From: Rhizobium lusitanum
Lineage (GTDB): Bacteria > Pseudomonadota > Alphaproteobacteria > Rhizobiales > Rhizobiaceae
Length of the DNA stretch: 64,000 nt
Assembly: GCF_014189535.1 (NCBI RefSeq)
Contig: NZ_CP050307.1
Coordinates: forward strand, 434,001 to 498,000
Direction: 5' to 3'
Shown here: piece after piece, positions 44,760-53,280 of the stretch
How the letters are laid out: each line of letters opens with the position of its first letter
Position numbering within the stretch: position 1 is the first letter of the stretch
The notes under the pieces: model-generated
Database searches by the model: none
What the model saw: only the letters and a program-made list of their open reading frames with translations
Told to the model about the DNA's origin: nothing
Position numbers and translations under genes: made by a program

Positions 44760-45902
44760 ATGACCAATTCAGACATTTTCAGCGCCGGTACCTTTGTCGG
44801 GCGCGTTTGGCGACCCGATTTGAAGGGACCGGCCGTTGTCGTCGTCCGTGACGGTGCACTTTACGACATTACCTCAAGGGACGCGCCGACCATGCGCGAC
44901 CTGTTGGAAAAGGACGACCCAGTCAGCTTTGTCCGCGCGCAAAAGGGTGAGGCCGTCGCCAGGCTTGATGACCTGCTCGCAGCTAAGGCTGATGCATCAG
45001 CTATCCATCTCCTCGCTCCTATCGACCTGCAGGCGATCAAGGCCTGCGGCGTCACCTTCGCCCGCTCGATGCTTGAACGTGTCATCGAGGAGCGTGCCGC
45101 CGGCAATCCGGATCTGGCGGAATCGATCCGCGGTAAGGTCACGGCGCTCATCGGCGACAGCCTGCGCAACCTGAAGGCCGGTTCGCCGGAAGCGGCCAAG
45201 GTCAAGGCGGCGCTGATCGAAGAGGGTGTCTGGTCGCAATATCTCGAAGTCGGCATCGGCCCGGATGCCGAAGTCTTCTCTAAGTCGCAGGTTATGTCCT
45301 CGATGGGGCCGGGCGCCGATGTCGGCCTGCATCCGATTTCGAAGTGGAACAATCCCGAGCCAGAAATCGTGCTCGCTGTCGATAGCAAGGGCCGCGTCAG
45401 GGGCGCGACGCTCGGCAATGACGTCAACCTGCGCGATGTCGAAGGACGCTCGGCGCTGCTGCTTGGCAAGGCGAAAGACAATAACGCCTCCTGCTCGATC
45501 GGTCCCTTCATTCGCCTGTTCGACGAAACCTATACGCTCGATGACGTGCGCAACGCCGATCTCGACCTCAAGGTGGAAGGCGAAGACGGCTATGTCCTGC
45601 ACGGCCGTTCGTCGATGAAGGAGATTAGCCGCGATCCGCTCGAGCTGGTCTCTCAGACCATCGGCCGCCATCATCAATATCCTGATGGCTTCATGCTGTT
45701 CATGGGGACCCTTTTCGCCCCGGTGGAGGACCGTGATACGCCGGGCCAAGGCTTCACCCACAAGATCGGCGACATCGTCACCATCTCCAACGACAGACTC
45801 GGTTTCTTGAGGAACCGCGTGCTTCTATCGACGGAATGCGCGCCCTGGACTTTCGGTGTCTCGCATCTGATGCGCAATCTGGCAGGGCGCGGGCTGATTT
45901 GA
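44760..45902 (+). CDS. FAH-family dehydratase/hydrolase (XylX-like candidate)
   Basis: A 380-residue protein with a C-terminal fumarylacetoacetate hydrolase fold. The metal-binding pattern is seen in WNNPEPEIVLAVDSKG and GYTLGNDVN-like GATLGNDVNLRDVEG. Length and the end CAPWTFGVSHLMRNL resemble 2-keto-3-deoxy-D-xylonate/arabinonate dehydratases such as Caulobacter XylX, which make 2-oxoglutarate semialdehyde. That reaction is a guess from memory of the family. It follows the agp terminator with its own ribosome site (GGAGAG) and so is probably separately transcribed. It could serve the oxidative sugar pathway at 26-30 kb. Confidence 0.75.
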   Translation: MTNSDIFSAGTFVGRVWRPDLKGPAVVVVRDGALYDITSRDAPTMRDLLEKDDPVSFVRAQKGEAVARLDDLLAAKADASAIHLLAPIDLQAIKACGVTFARSMLERVIEERAAGNPDLAESIRGKVTALIGDSLRNLKAGSPEAAKVKAALIEEGVWSQYLEVGIGPDAEVFSKSQVMSSMGPGADVGLHPISKWNNPEPEIVLAVDSKGRVRGATLGNDVNLRDVEGRSALLLGKAKDNNASCSIGPFIRLFDETYTLDDVRNADLDLKVEGEDGYVLHGRSSMKEISRDPLELVSQTIGRHHQYPDGFMLFMGTLFAPVEDRDTPGQGFTHKIGDIVTISNDRLGFLRNRVLLSTECAPWTFGVSHLMRNLAGRGLI

Positions 45903-46000
45903 CGGGGATATAAAGAGGGATTTCGCGGGCGAATTTTTCGTCCGTTGACCGCTTTGTTCTATCGAATGCGCTATGGGCGGCAAGATCGGCCATAGCAGTC

Positions 46001-46255
46001 TCACTGCATCACAGGCACTCCGGCTTCCGCCGCTGCCTTGATCAGCGCCTCGCGCGCTGCGTCCGGGTGGACGACGCCCATCATCGCGTCGAGGCATACC
46101 CGTATTGCTGACAGATACTCTTCGCCGTCTTCAATTGGCCAATGTTCCAGCAACGTCTCGGTGGCAGCCTGTACCGAATTGACGCGCCGATATTCTCCGG
46201 TGCCCTCCATCACCAATGTCACGGCAGGGAAAAGCCGCAAAGTGTCTCGTTTCAA
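46001..46255 (-). CDS. DUF982 small protein
   Basis: An 84-residue protein of the DUF982 family, which is largely restricted to rhizobia and often multicopy. Typical elements are VNSVQAATETLLEHWP, GEEYLSAIRVCLDAMMGV and AREALIKAAAEAGVPV. Function unknown. I take the TTG at 46255 as start because GGAGG lies nine bases upstream; the nearby ATG at 46262 is in a different frame and does not encode this family. Stand-alone gene. Confidence 0.75.
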   Translation of the reverse strand: MKRDTLRLFPAVTLVMEGTGEYRRVNSVQAATETLLEHWPIEDGEEYLSAIRVCLDAMMGVVHPDAAREALIKAAAEAGVPVMQ

Positions 46256-46441
46256 AACGCATTACCTCCAAAGCACACATACTTTGATAACCTTGCAAGA
46301 TGCATTCCGGATAGAACGTCGAGATCATCAAATCATACCGGGGCCTGCAGCATCGGCGGAGAGATAGGCTACTGAACGGCGCAATCGGCTGCGAAATGCG
46401 CCCTTCGTTGCTGGGGTCTTTACGGACGCCGATAGGATCGA

Positions 46442-47266
46442 CTACCGGGGTGCTGCTCCAGCTCGCGCAGTCACGATCCAGACGGAAGCCAAAAGCTCTA
46501 CCTTGGAAGGGTCTCCCAGTGCGGCCAGGGTCTTCCGCAAGAGAGGTTCGGCAGTTGTCCGAAGAGCGGGATTTTCACGAACGATTTTTCCGAGCGGCCC
46601 CACTTTCAGAAGCACCCTCGTCATCGCGTCCAGATCTCCGCTGGACACCTTCTCATCGTGCGATTGGATGATGATCTCTCCGAACCCGGCAGCCTCAAGG
46701 GTGCGGCGGATATATTCGGGGTCGGCAAAGCTGAAGGGACGCTCATCGACAGGCGACTGCAACCCCGCCGCTGAGAGCGGGAGATGATCCAATTCATTGT
46801 GCTTGAGGGAGCGCCAGCAAGTAAATGCCAGCACTCCTGATGGCCTGAGAACTCGACGGAAATTGGCAAAGGCGGCGACCGGATCGTTGAAGCTCATGAC
46901 GCCGAATCGAGAGAATACGGCATCCGCACTCTCTGACAGTAAATCCAGAGACTGAGCGTCTGCCTGGATCAACCTCACCTGGCTAAGCGGCCCGGTTCTT
47001 TGCCTGGCGATTTCCAGGAGCAAAGGCGCCACGTCCACCCCGATCACCTGGCCTTCCGTTCCAACACGCTCTGCGAGTTGGAGAAGCGTCTGTCCGGTGC
47101 CGCATCCTATATCGAGAACGACGTCTCCCGCACTCGGATCCAGCATTTCGATGGCTCGCAGTCCCAAGGGACAAAGCTGGAGGTCAATGAGCTCATACAC
47201 CTCGGCCCACGCCTTTGCGTGGAGGAGACTCGGAGACAAAACATCGACTGAGTCTTGATCGGGCAT
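46442..47266 (-). CDS. Class I SAM-dependent methyltransferase
   Basis: A 274-residue UbiE/SmtA-type methyltransferase. Motif I is VVLDIGCGTGQTLLQLA, then GVDVAPLLLEIAR, the motif LIQADAQSLD and FRRVLRPSGVLAFTCW. Substrate unknown. An in-frame GTG at 47296 would add ten residues; neither start has a good ribosome site. It stands between DUF982 and the cyclic-nucleotide-binding protein, same strand. Confidence 0.85.
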   Translation of the reverse strand: MPDQDSVDVLSPSLLHAKAWAEVYELIDLQLCPLGLRAIEMLDPSAGDVVLDIGCGTGQTLLQLAERVGTEGQVIGVDVAPLLLEIARQRTGPLSQVRLIQADAQSLDLLSESADAVFSRFGVMSFNDPVAAFANFRRVLRPSGVLAFTCWRSLKHNELDHLPLSAAGLQSPVDERPFSFADPEYIRRTLEAAGFGEIIIQSHDEKVSSGDLDAMTRVLLKVGPLGKIVRENPALRTTAEPLLRKTLAALGDPSKVELLASVWIVTARAGAAPR

Positions 47267-47388
47267 TGGAGATCCATGGCAGGCGCGAAGAGCCACGTCC
47301 CATAGAGCCGGTATGGGACGTGCAGCATAGATCCGTTCTTCGCATAAGGATTTAACGCAACCTCAAACGGCGAGGGGAGAATTTAATC

Positions 47389-47865
47389 TCAATGGGTCGA
47401 CATCGATTGCGGTTGCTGCTGACGGCTGCGGGCGGCGGTGAGTTCGGAGGTGGTGTGATTGAGGCGGTCGGCGAGGACACGCATGATTTCGACGGCCATT
47501 TCGGGAAAATCGCTGAGCAACTTCAGGAAGTGTTCCTTGCTGATCTTCAGCGCTTCCAGCCGCGAGGTCGCCTTGACGGTAGCTGTGCGGGAGACGTCGC
47601 AGAGAATTGCAATCTCGCCGACGATGGAGTTGATGTCGACTTCGGCGACCTTGATCTCGCCAGAAGGGCTGTCGACAAGAATATCAGCAGTTCCTGAAAG
47701 AACAACATAGGCGGCGTCGCCCTGATCGCCCTGATGAAACAACGCCTGGCCGGCATTGTAGCTGACGCGATCCGAGGTAAATGCCAACAACTTCAATTTC
47801 GCGGGTGCGATGCGCGCGAAAATCGGCACCCGTTTCAGCATTTCAACTTCGTCCTTCAGAAGCAT
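47389..47865 (-). CDS. Stand-alone cyclic-nucleotide-binding protein
   Basis: A 158-residue protein that is almost entirely one Crp-type cNMP-binding domain (residues about 12-125). The phosphate-binding cassette is intact: GEIAILCDVSRTATV with the ribose glutamate (Glu84) and phosphate arginine (Arg93). There is no DNA-binding, kinase or channel domain; the tail SELTAARSRQQQPQSMSTH is polar. It should therefore act by binding a partner protein. The pseudo-ABC gene lies 51 bases upstream on the same strand, so the two are probably one operon. A TTG at 47874 is an alternative start. Confidence 0.85.
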   Translation of the reverse strand: MLLKDEVEMLKRVPIFARIAPAKLKLLAFTSDRVSYNAGQALFHQGDQGDAAYVVLSGTADILVDSPSGEIKVAEVDINSIVGEIAILCDVSRTATVKATSRLEALKISKEHFLKLLSDFPEMAVEIMRVLADRLNHTTSELTAARSRQQQPQSMSTH

Positions 47866-47916
47866 GAGCTTCAAATCCCCAGTTTCAGGCCCCAGATATC
47901 CCCGCGCAATAGGATA

Positions 47917-50631
47917 TTACGATAACAGTTCTTTGAACATCCCGTTTTTTTCTAAAAGATCGGTCGTTGTACCGCTTTCAACCAGGCTGCCATGGTTGAA
48001 AACCAGAACGCGATCGAACAACTCGGCAAAACTCGGATTGGTCAGTACCCAGATGAGCGCCGGCTTATCTGCTCTATTGTCGAATTCGCTCAGGATGGCC
48101 CGCAGGATCTGATCCTGAACGCGGTGGTCGAGCGCGGGCAGCGGGCGATTGCAGATGAGGTAATCTGCTTGCTTTAGCAAACTGCGGCCAAGATTGAGCT
48201 TTTGCCGCTGCACGTTGGTCAGCCGCTTGCCGCCGGACCCGACGTCGAAATCCAGCCCGATCGACAACACACTGTCCTGCATACCAAGCCGTTCGAACAC
48301 GTCATACATGATGGAGTGAATACGCTCGGGAGCATTCGCCTGCTGGTGCGCGATCCTGCCGAACAGCACGTTGTCCATCAATGTTGCCGAGGCGGTAAAG
48401 CGCTCTGGATCGTAGCGCTCGATTCCCTCGGCGAGATCGGCGGGGATATGCTCGTAGAACTTGGCGCGCGTCCCCACGATCTTTTCCATCAGCGTCTGGG
48501 TCAGCAGACCGAAGCGGTGGCGAGGCTCGATATAAGAGAAGCTGAGGCGGATGATCGCTGTCCGTTCGTCTGACGACGCGGCCGAGAAACCCTTGCCGTT
48601 CAATTTTTGCAGCAGTGCCTCGTAGGTCGGAATATCTTCCGGCGTCATGAAGGTAAGCTGCTGGAAGAAGGGGTGGTCCGGCGGCAGATCGGTAAAGAGT
48701 TCGACAGCGTTCTCGGCAATTTCCAGTCCCATGTCGTAGAGGTCGGTATTGAGGCCGGTCTCGGTGAACAGTTGTTGGAAATAGGGGTGTGCGGCAAGCT
48801 TCCGGTTGGTCATCTGCGGACGCTTCAGCGTGCCGAATAGCAGGTTTTCGCCGACTGTTGCCTGCGGATTATAGGCATCAAACTCAAACGGCACGACAAG
48901 CCCTTCGAGACTCTCCTCCTTCAGCCCGAGCCGCAGCGCCTGGCGAAGCTCGACGATGCGTGAGGCGAGATCCTCATGCGCCTCCGTATCGACGGTCGAG
49001 CGCAGCGCCATGTCGAGAATGTCCTGGGACATGGCCACGATATCGAGAACGGGACGAATGGCAGCGTAAATATCGTTCGGGCCGGTGGCGCCGGCAGCGG
49101 CATAGTCCACCCAGTCGCTGTTAAGATCCATTTCCGGATTGCCGGCGCGACGTGCCTCGATCATCTGCCATTTGAGCTTGTTGGCTGCCTTCTCGTCATA
49201 AGCCACTGTGGTCAATGGTGCGTGCTTCAGGCCATAGAGGAGATTGCTGCGCAGTGTGCCGTGGAAGAAGAATGTATCCGAGGAGGCATAGGCGATGCGC
49301 CGCCCCGTCAGCGATTCCGGCAGTTCCAGCAGGTCGTTACCATCAATGGTGATACGGCCGGTATCCGGCCAGATCAGCCGGCCCAACGCTTCGGCAAGAT
49401 ATTCGCCCCCAGCACCGCTTTCGCCGACAATCGCCAGCGTTTCGCCGGGGTTGATCTCGACGGAGACGTGATCCAGCACGCGGGCGCCGCTATCATCGAC
49501 GACGGTGAGGTTGGTGGCGACCAGCGGATGGGTAATGCGGCCGGCGGGGGCGAGCGAGACAAGCTGGGTCTTCGGATCGATCATGCCGTCGACGCTGAAC
49601 TGTTCGACCACCTGATTGTATTTGACCTGAACATCCTGGCGCGACTGATCCCAGTCGATGAGCTCCTTCAGCGGCCCCGGCAGGTCCTTGTAAGCGTTGA
49701 TGACGGCAACGAGCTGGCCGATATCGAGCCGCCCCTGCAGGGCCAGAAACCCGCCGATCGAATAAAACAGGAAGGGGGTCACCTGGGCGAGGAAGTTGTT
49801 GATGAATTTCACCATGAACTTCCACTGATAGAGATCGTAGCGGATCGAGAAGATCAGCCCGAGACGAGCCGCGATGTCGGCACGCTCCAGGTTGGAGGTG
49901 TCGTTGGCATGGATCGTGCCGATACCCTCGACGATCTCGCCGACGCGGCCGGACAATTCGCGCGCCGTCAATTGCCGTTGGCGGCCAAGCTCGAGCAGCC
50001 GCTTGCGCATGCGCGGAATGACGATCGCCTGCACCGCGACGATGGCGGCGGCGATCATGCCCAGCCAGAAATTCTGCATGATGATGAAGATGAGCGCTGT
50101 GAGCGCCTGGCCGCCGAGCAAAGCCGGCTGCACGAAAGCGTCGCCGGTGAAGCCGCCCATGGGCTCCACCTCGTCCTTGATCATGGTGGCGATCTCGGCC
50201 GGCTTCACCCGCTTGAAATGCGCCGGCGGGAAACGCAGCACGCGGTCGATCAGCTCGAAACGGATGCGGCGCAGCATGCGCTCGCCGAGACGACCCTTAT
50301 AGGTGTTGATGTAGAGCTTGAAGAGGCCGTTGAGGACGACGAGCGCCAGGAACACCAGGCTGAGCGCGATCAGCATCCAAAAGCGTGTGAGGTGCAGGCC
50401 CTCAAATACTTCGACATGCCCGATCAGCGGCAGGTCGAAGGCAATATGCATAAAGGTCTGGGTGTCACCGGGATGTTCGAAACCCTTGCCTTGAATGGGC
50501 CCGTTGACGATCTGCTTCGGCAAATCGAAGGACAGAAAGTAAGGGATCATCGAAGCTGCGACGATCGTCAGGATCCAAATCTGCTCCAGTCGGGTATTCG
50601 ACCAGATGTAACGCGCTAGGCTTTTTTCCAT
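47917..50631 (-). CDS. ABC-exporter-like protein with degenerate ATPase domain
   Basis: A 904-residue protein. Residues about 15-330 form an exporter-type transmembrane domain with five to six helices. The rest is an NBD expanded to some 550 residues. Every ATPase motif is altered: Walker A at 403-411 reads GESGAGGEY (Lys409 to Gly), the Q-loop glutamine is lost (YASSDTFFF), the signature is NVQRQKLNLG, Walker B is LICNRPLPALD (Asp to Asn828, Glu to Arg829), and the switch His is Asn865. An NLLYG-type element occurs three times (463-467, 596-600, 754-758), suggesting internal duplication. It is intact and uninterrupted, so probably selected as a non-hydrolysing membrane protein. Flanked by the cNMP protein and glycosyltransferases. 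Confidence 0.8.
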   Translation of the reverse strand: MEKSLARYIWSNTRLEQIWILTIVAASMIPYFLSFDLPKQIVNGPIQGKGFEHPGDTQTFMHIAFDLPLIGHVEVFEGLHLTRFWMLIALSLVFLALVVLNGLFKLYINTYKGRLGERMLRRIRFELIDRVLRFPPAHFKRVKPAEIATMIKDEVEPMGGFTGDAFVQPALLGGQALTALIFIIMQNFWLGMIAAAIVAVQAIVIPRMRKRLLELGRQRQLTARELSGRVGEIVEGIGTIHANDTSNLERADIAARLGLIFSIRYDLYQWKFMVKFINNFLAQVTPFLFYSIGGFLALQGRLDIGQLVAVINAYKDLPGPLKELIDWDQSRQDVQVKYNQVVEQFSVDGMIDPKTQLVSLAPAGRITHPLVATNLTVVDDSGARVLDHVSVEINPGETLAIVGESGAGGEYLAEALGRLIWPDTGRITIDGNDLLELPESLTGRRIAYASSDTFFFHGTLRSNLLYGLKHAPLTTVAYDEKAANKLKWQMIEARRAGNPEMDLNSDWVDYAAAGATGPNDIYAAIRPVLDIVAMSQDILDMALRSTVDTEAHEDLASRIVELRQALRLGLKEESLEGLVVPFEFDAYNPQATVGENLLFGTLKRPQMTNRKLAAHPYFQQLFTETGLNTDLYDMGLEIAENAVELFTDLPPDHPFFQQLTFMTPEDIPTYEALLQKLNGKGFSAASSDERTAIIRLSFSYIEPRHRFGLLTQTLMEKIVGTRAKFYEHIPADLAEGIERYDPERFTASATLMDNVLFGRIAHQQANAPERIHSIMYDVFERLGMQDSVLSIGLDFDVGSGGKRLTNVQRQKLNLGRSLLKQADYLICNRPLPALDHRVQDQILRAILSEFDNRADKPALIWVLTNPSFAELFDRVLVFNHGSLVESGTTTDLLEKNGMFKELLS

Positions 50632-50861
50632 CGCTTATTGCATGCTTCCAAATTCAACAGTCTTCGCCGCGAATGCGGACGCCGATGTTGTAGAGGTGCG
50701 GGAGGATTTCATTGTGGATGCGCGGCCCCATATCGAAAACGGGACGCACCCGGTCTTTCGCCCAGGCTCCCCCGATTCATTTATTTCTATTTTATATCAC
50801 AACATTGCGGAAAACGAGGGGGGCAAAAATGACGAGAAGGTGACAGACCGTCACTGTGATT

Positions 50862-52007
50862 TCAGGAGAAATCACGGATGATGGCTGCGGTCCGTTCGGC
50901 GCCGGAAAGGTCGATATCGGGGTTGGACGGCTTTGGCCGCGACAGGGCATTGTCGATGGCCCCGACGAGCAGATCCGTTGTCAGTCCCGCCTCCGGCAGG
51001 GCCAACGCCAGCCCGAGCTTTTCCAGCCGTTCGGCGCGGACGGACTGCTCCGTCTCGCCGCCGGCGGTAAAAGGAACCAGGATGGAGCGGCAACCGGTGA
51101 CGAGGAGATCGCCGACCGTGTTGTAGCCCGCCTGCGAAATCGACAGTTCCGCGCCGCGCAGCAGAGACGGGAAATCCTTGCGAAAACGGACGACAGTGAC
51201 ATTGCCCGGCGCGTCCTTGGTCAAAGCGATAAAATCCTGCTCCGGCAGGTTCGGCCCGGTCACCAGCAGCCAACGGCGGTCGATCGCGGTTCGGCTTGCC
51301 GCTTCCAGGCAAGCGCGGATCAGGTCGCGCCCAACTGCGCCACCGCCGGCGGAAACCACGACGTCGAAGGTCTCGGTCGACTCTGGCGGCAAAGGCGGCG
51401 CGACAATGCCGGTATAGGTGATCTTGTCGGAAATGGCCGCTGTCAGCGGAAATGTCTCTTCCAGCCGCACGAAGCTCGGATCGCCATGGACGAGAACGCC
51501 GTCGAAATGATCCCGCAGCAGGTTTACCGTCTCCTCGTCACGTCCCGGCTTTTTCTGTTGCTGCAGGATATCGCGCACCGAACTGTAGAGTTTCGGCTTC
51601 GGATTGGCCGATGCGATGGCATCGAGCAGCGGCAACAGTTCGAAGCGCATTTGGCGCCGCCCGAACGGAAAGGCCTCGATGATGACGACATCGGGCGCAG
51701 CGGTGCGGAAGGCTTCCAGCAACCCATCGCGGCGGGCGGATAGGAATTCCTCGCCGACGGCATTTCCCGATTGATCGGCAAGGCCAGAGAACCCGGCGCT
51801 GCTGGCAACGACCGGCGGGAGAATGATGGAAATAACATCTGGGCCGGGGAAGCCGCTCACCGGCACGCCGCCGGTGACGACCGTCACCTCACAGCCGTCC
51901 TTTGCCATCGCGCTGGCGATGCGGCTAGCGCGGGCAAGATGGCCGATGCCGAGCAGATGCTGCACGTAAAAGAACACGCGTGGGGACGAGGTACGGGGGG
52001 CTGTCAT
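50862..52007 (-). CDS. COG4671-like glycosyltransferase (first of pair)
   Basis: A 381-residue GT-B protein with MurG-like features: N-terminal VFFYVQHLLGIGHLARASRIASAM and C-terminal LSISQAGYNTVGDLLVTGCRSILVPF, the nucleotide-sugar site. Donor and acceptor unknown. It shares the GHL and GYNT signatures with the gene at 53281-54495, so they are paralogues. Start ATG at 52007 overlaps the preceding GT4 stop in an ATGA; the longer frame reads into that gene. No membrane helix seen. Confidence 0.85.
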   Translation of the reverse strand: MTAPRTSSPRVFFYVQHLLGIGHLARASRIASAMAKDGCEVTVVTGGVPVSGFPGPDVISIILPPVVASSAGFSGLADQSGNAVGEEFLSARRDGLLEAFRTAAPDVVIIEAFPFGRRQMRFELLPLLDAIASANPKPKLYSSVRDILQQQKKPGRDEETVNLLRDHFDGVLVHGDPSFVRLEETFPLTAAISDKITYTGIVAPPLPPESTETFDVVVSAGGGAVGRDLIRACLEAASRTAIDRRWLLVTGPNLPEQDFIALTKDAPGNVTVVRFRKDFPSLLRGAELSISQAGYNTVGDLLVTGCRSILVPFTAGGETEQSVRAERLEKLGLALALPEAGLTTDLLVGAIDNALSRPKPSNPDIDLSGAERTAAIIRDFS

Positions 52008-53263
52008 GCCGATTTCCGCCATTGCTCTTCTTGTTGCCACTGCTCCTCGAACAGCCGCGTCAACTGCCGAATGCTGGAATGATGATCGAAATGCTCGCGG
52101 ACACGCTTTTCGGCAGCGTCGCCGAGCCGGTGGCGTAGCGCCGGATCGCGGATCGCCCGTTCCAATGCCGCCGCCAGCGCTTGCGGGTCTTCCGGCGGCA
52201 CGACGAAACCGTTTTCGCCGTCTGTCAGCAGTTCCGGCACGCCGGAAATATTGGTGGAAAGACAGGGGAGGCGCTGGCTGGATGCCTCGACCAGCACGTT
52301 CGGCAGGCCGTCGCGGTCGCCGTCGGCGGCCACGCGGCAGGCAAGCGCGAAGAGATCCGCCTGGCGGTAATGCGCCAGTACGTCTTCCTGCGCCAGTGCG
52401 CCTTTCCAGGTGATGCGATCGGCAATCCCGAGCGTGTCGGCAAGCGACTTCAGCTTCGTCAGGCCGTCGCCGCCGCCAATATGGGTAAAGCGCCAATGAA
52501 GGTCGGCGGGCAGCAGCGCCAGCGCCCTCAGGAGCACATCATAACCCTTTTTCTCCACGGCACGGCCGACGCTGAGGAGAAAGGCGGGATCGGAGGCCTG
52601 CGAGCCGTCGCGGTCGGAATGTTCGCCCGCAAAGCGGCCAAAGCGGTCGAGATCAAGGCCATGATAACTGAGATGCACATGGTCGGGCATCGACGTCAGT
52701 TCGCGCATGTGTTCATAACCGCTGCGGGTGCAGGTCACCGTCCAGCGGGCGCGTCCGAGCTTTTCCGATAGCTCCCAGTCCGGCGAGGTCCAGATATCCT
52801 TGGCATGCGCCGAACAGGTCCAGGGAATGCCGGTCATGATGCTGGCATAGGCCGTCACCGAGGCGGGTGTATGGATGAAATGCGCGTGCAGCCATTCGCC
52901 ATTGTCGGGCCACTCATGCGCCAGCACCAGCGCCTGGCCAAAACGGCGAAAGCGGTTCGGCGTGATGTCCCGCTTGAGATCGGCCCAGAACTGTTTCAGC
53001 AACGGCTTGAAGCCGGGCTTCCGGATGCCGGCAAAGAAAGCACGCAGCACGCGCAGCGGCTCGTCGTGGAGATATTCCGGCAGGTAGACGACCCGCGCCT
53101 TGATCTCGTCATGGACGGGGTGACGCTTCTTGTCCGTCGGCCTGCGCATCGAAATCAATGTCAGGTCGAAGCCGGCCCTCTCGAGACCGAGCAGCTCCTG
53201 CGCGATGAAGGTCTCGGACAGGCGGGGATAGCCCTTGAGGACCACCAGGATCTTTTTGCGCAT
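52004..53263 (-). CDS. GT4-family glycosyltransferase
   Basis: A 419-residue GT-B glycosyltransferase of family 4. It has ILVVLKGYPRLSETFIAQELLGLERAG, a start typical of WcaL-type enzymes, WLHAHFIHTPASVTAYAS, LSVGRAVEKKGYDVLLRAL, DRITWKGALAQEDVLAHY and the donor site DGLPNVLVEASSQRLPCLSTNISGVPELL (E-x7-E). It lies between two COG4671-like genes, overlapping one by four bases and separated from the other by 17 bases. Product and sugar unknown; a surface glycan is likely. Confidence 0.9.
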   Translation of the reverse strand: MRKKILVVLKGYPRLSETFIAQELLGLERAGFDLTLISMRRPTDKKRHPVHDEIKARVVYLPEYLHDEPLRVLRAFFAGIRKPGFKPLLKQFWADLKRDITPNRFRRFGQALVLAHEWPDNGEWLHAHFIHTPASVTAYASIMTGIPWTCSAHAKDIWTSPDWELSEKLGRARWTVTCTRSGYEHMRELTSMPDHVHLSYHGLDLDRFGRFAGEHSDRDGSQASDPAFLLSVGRAVEKKGYDVLLRALALLPADLHWRFTHIGGGDGLTKLKSLADTLGIADRITWKGALAQEDVLAHYRQADLFALACRVAADGDRDGLPNVLVEASSQRLPCLSTNISGVPELLTDGENGFVVPPEDPQALAAALERAIRDPALRHRLGDAAEKRVREHFDHHSSIRQLTRLFEEQWQQEEQWRKSA

Positions 53264-53280
53264 CGATGGGTTCCGATGCT

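Noticed and set aside
48976..50619. 547-codon plus-strand frame over the pseudo-ABC gene
   Set aside because: Composition (H, D, Q, R rich) is typical of an antisense frame; the minus strand encodes recognisable exporter helices.
50665..50755. Short minus-strand frame ending ...LPHLYNIGVRIRGEDC before the pseudo-ABC gene
   Set aside because: Reads like a protein tail, but it is only about 30 codons with no clear start or family; could be a gene remnant, not supportable as a gene.
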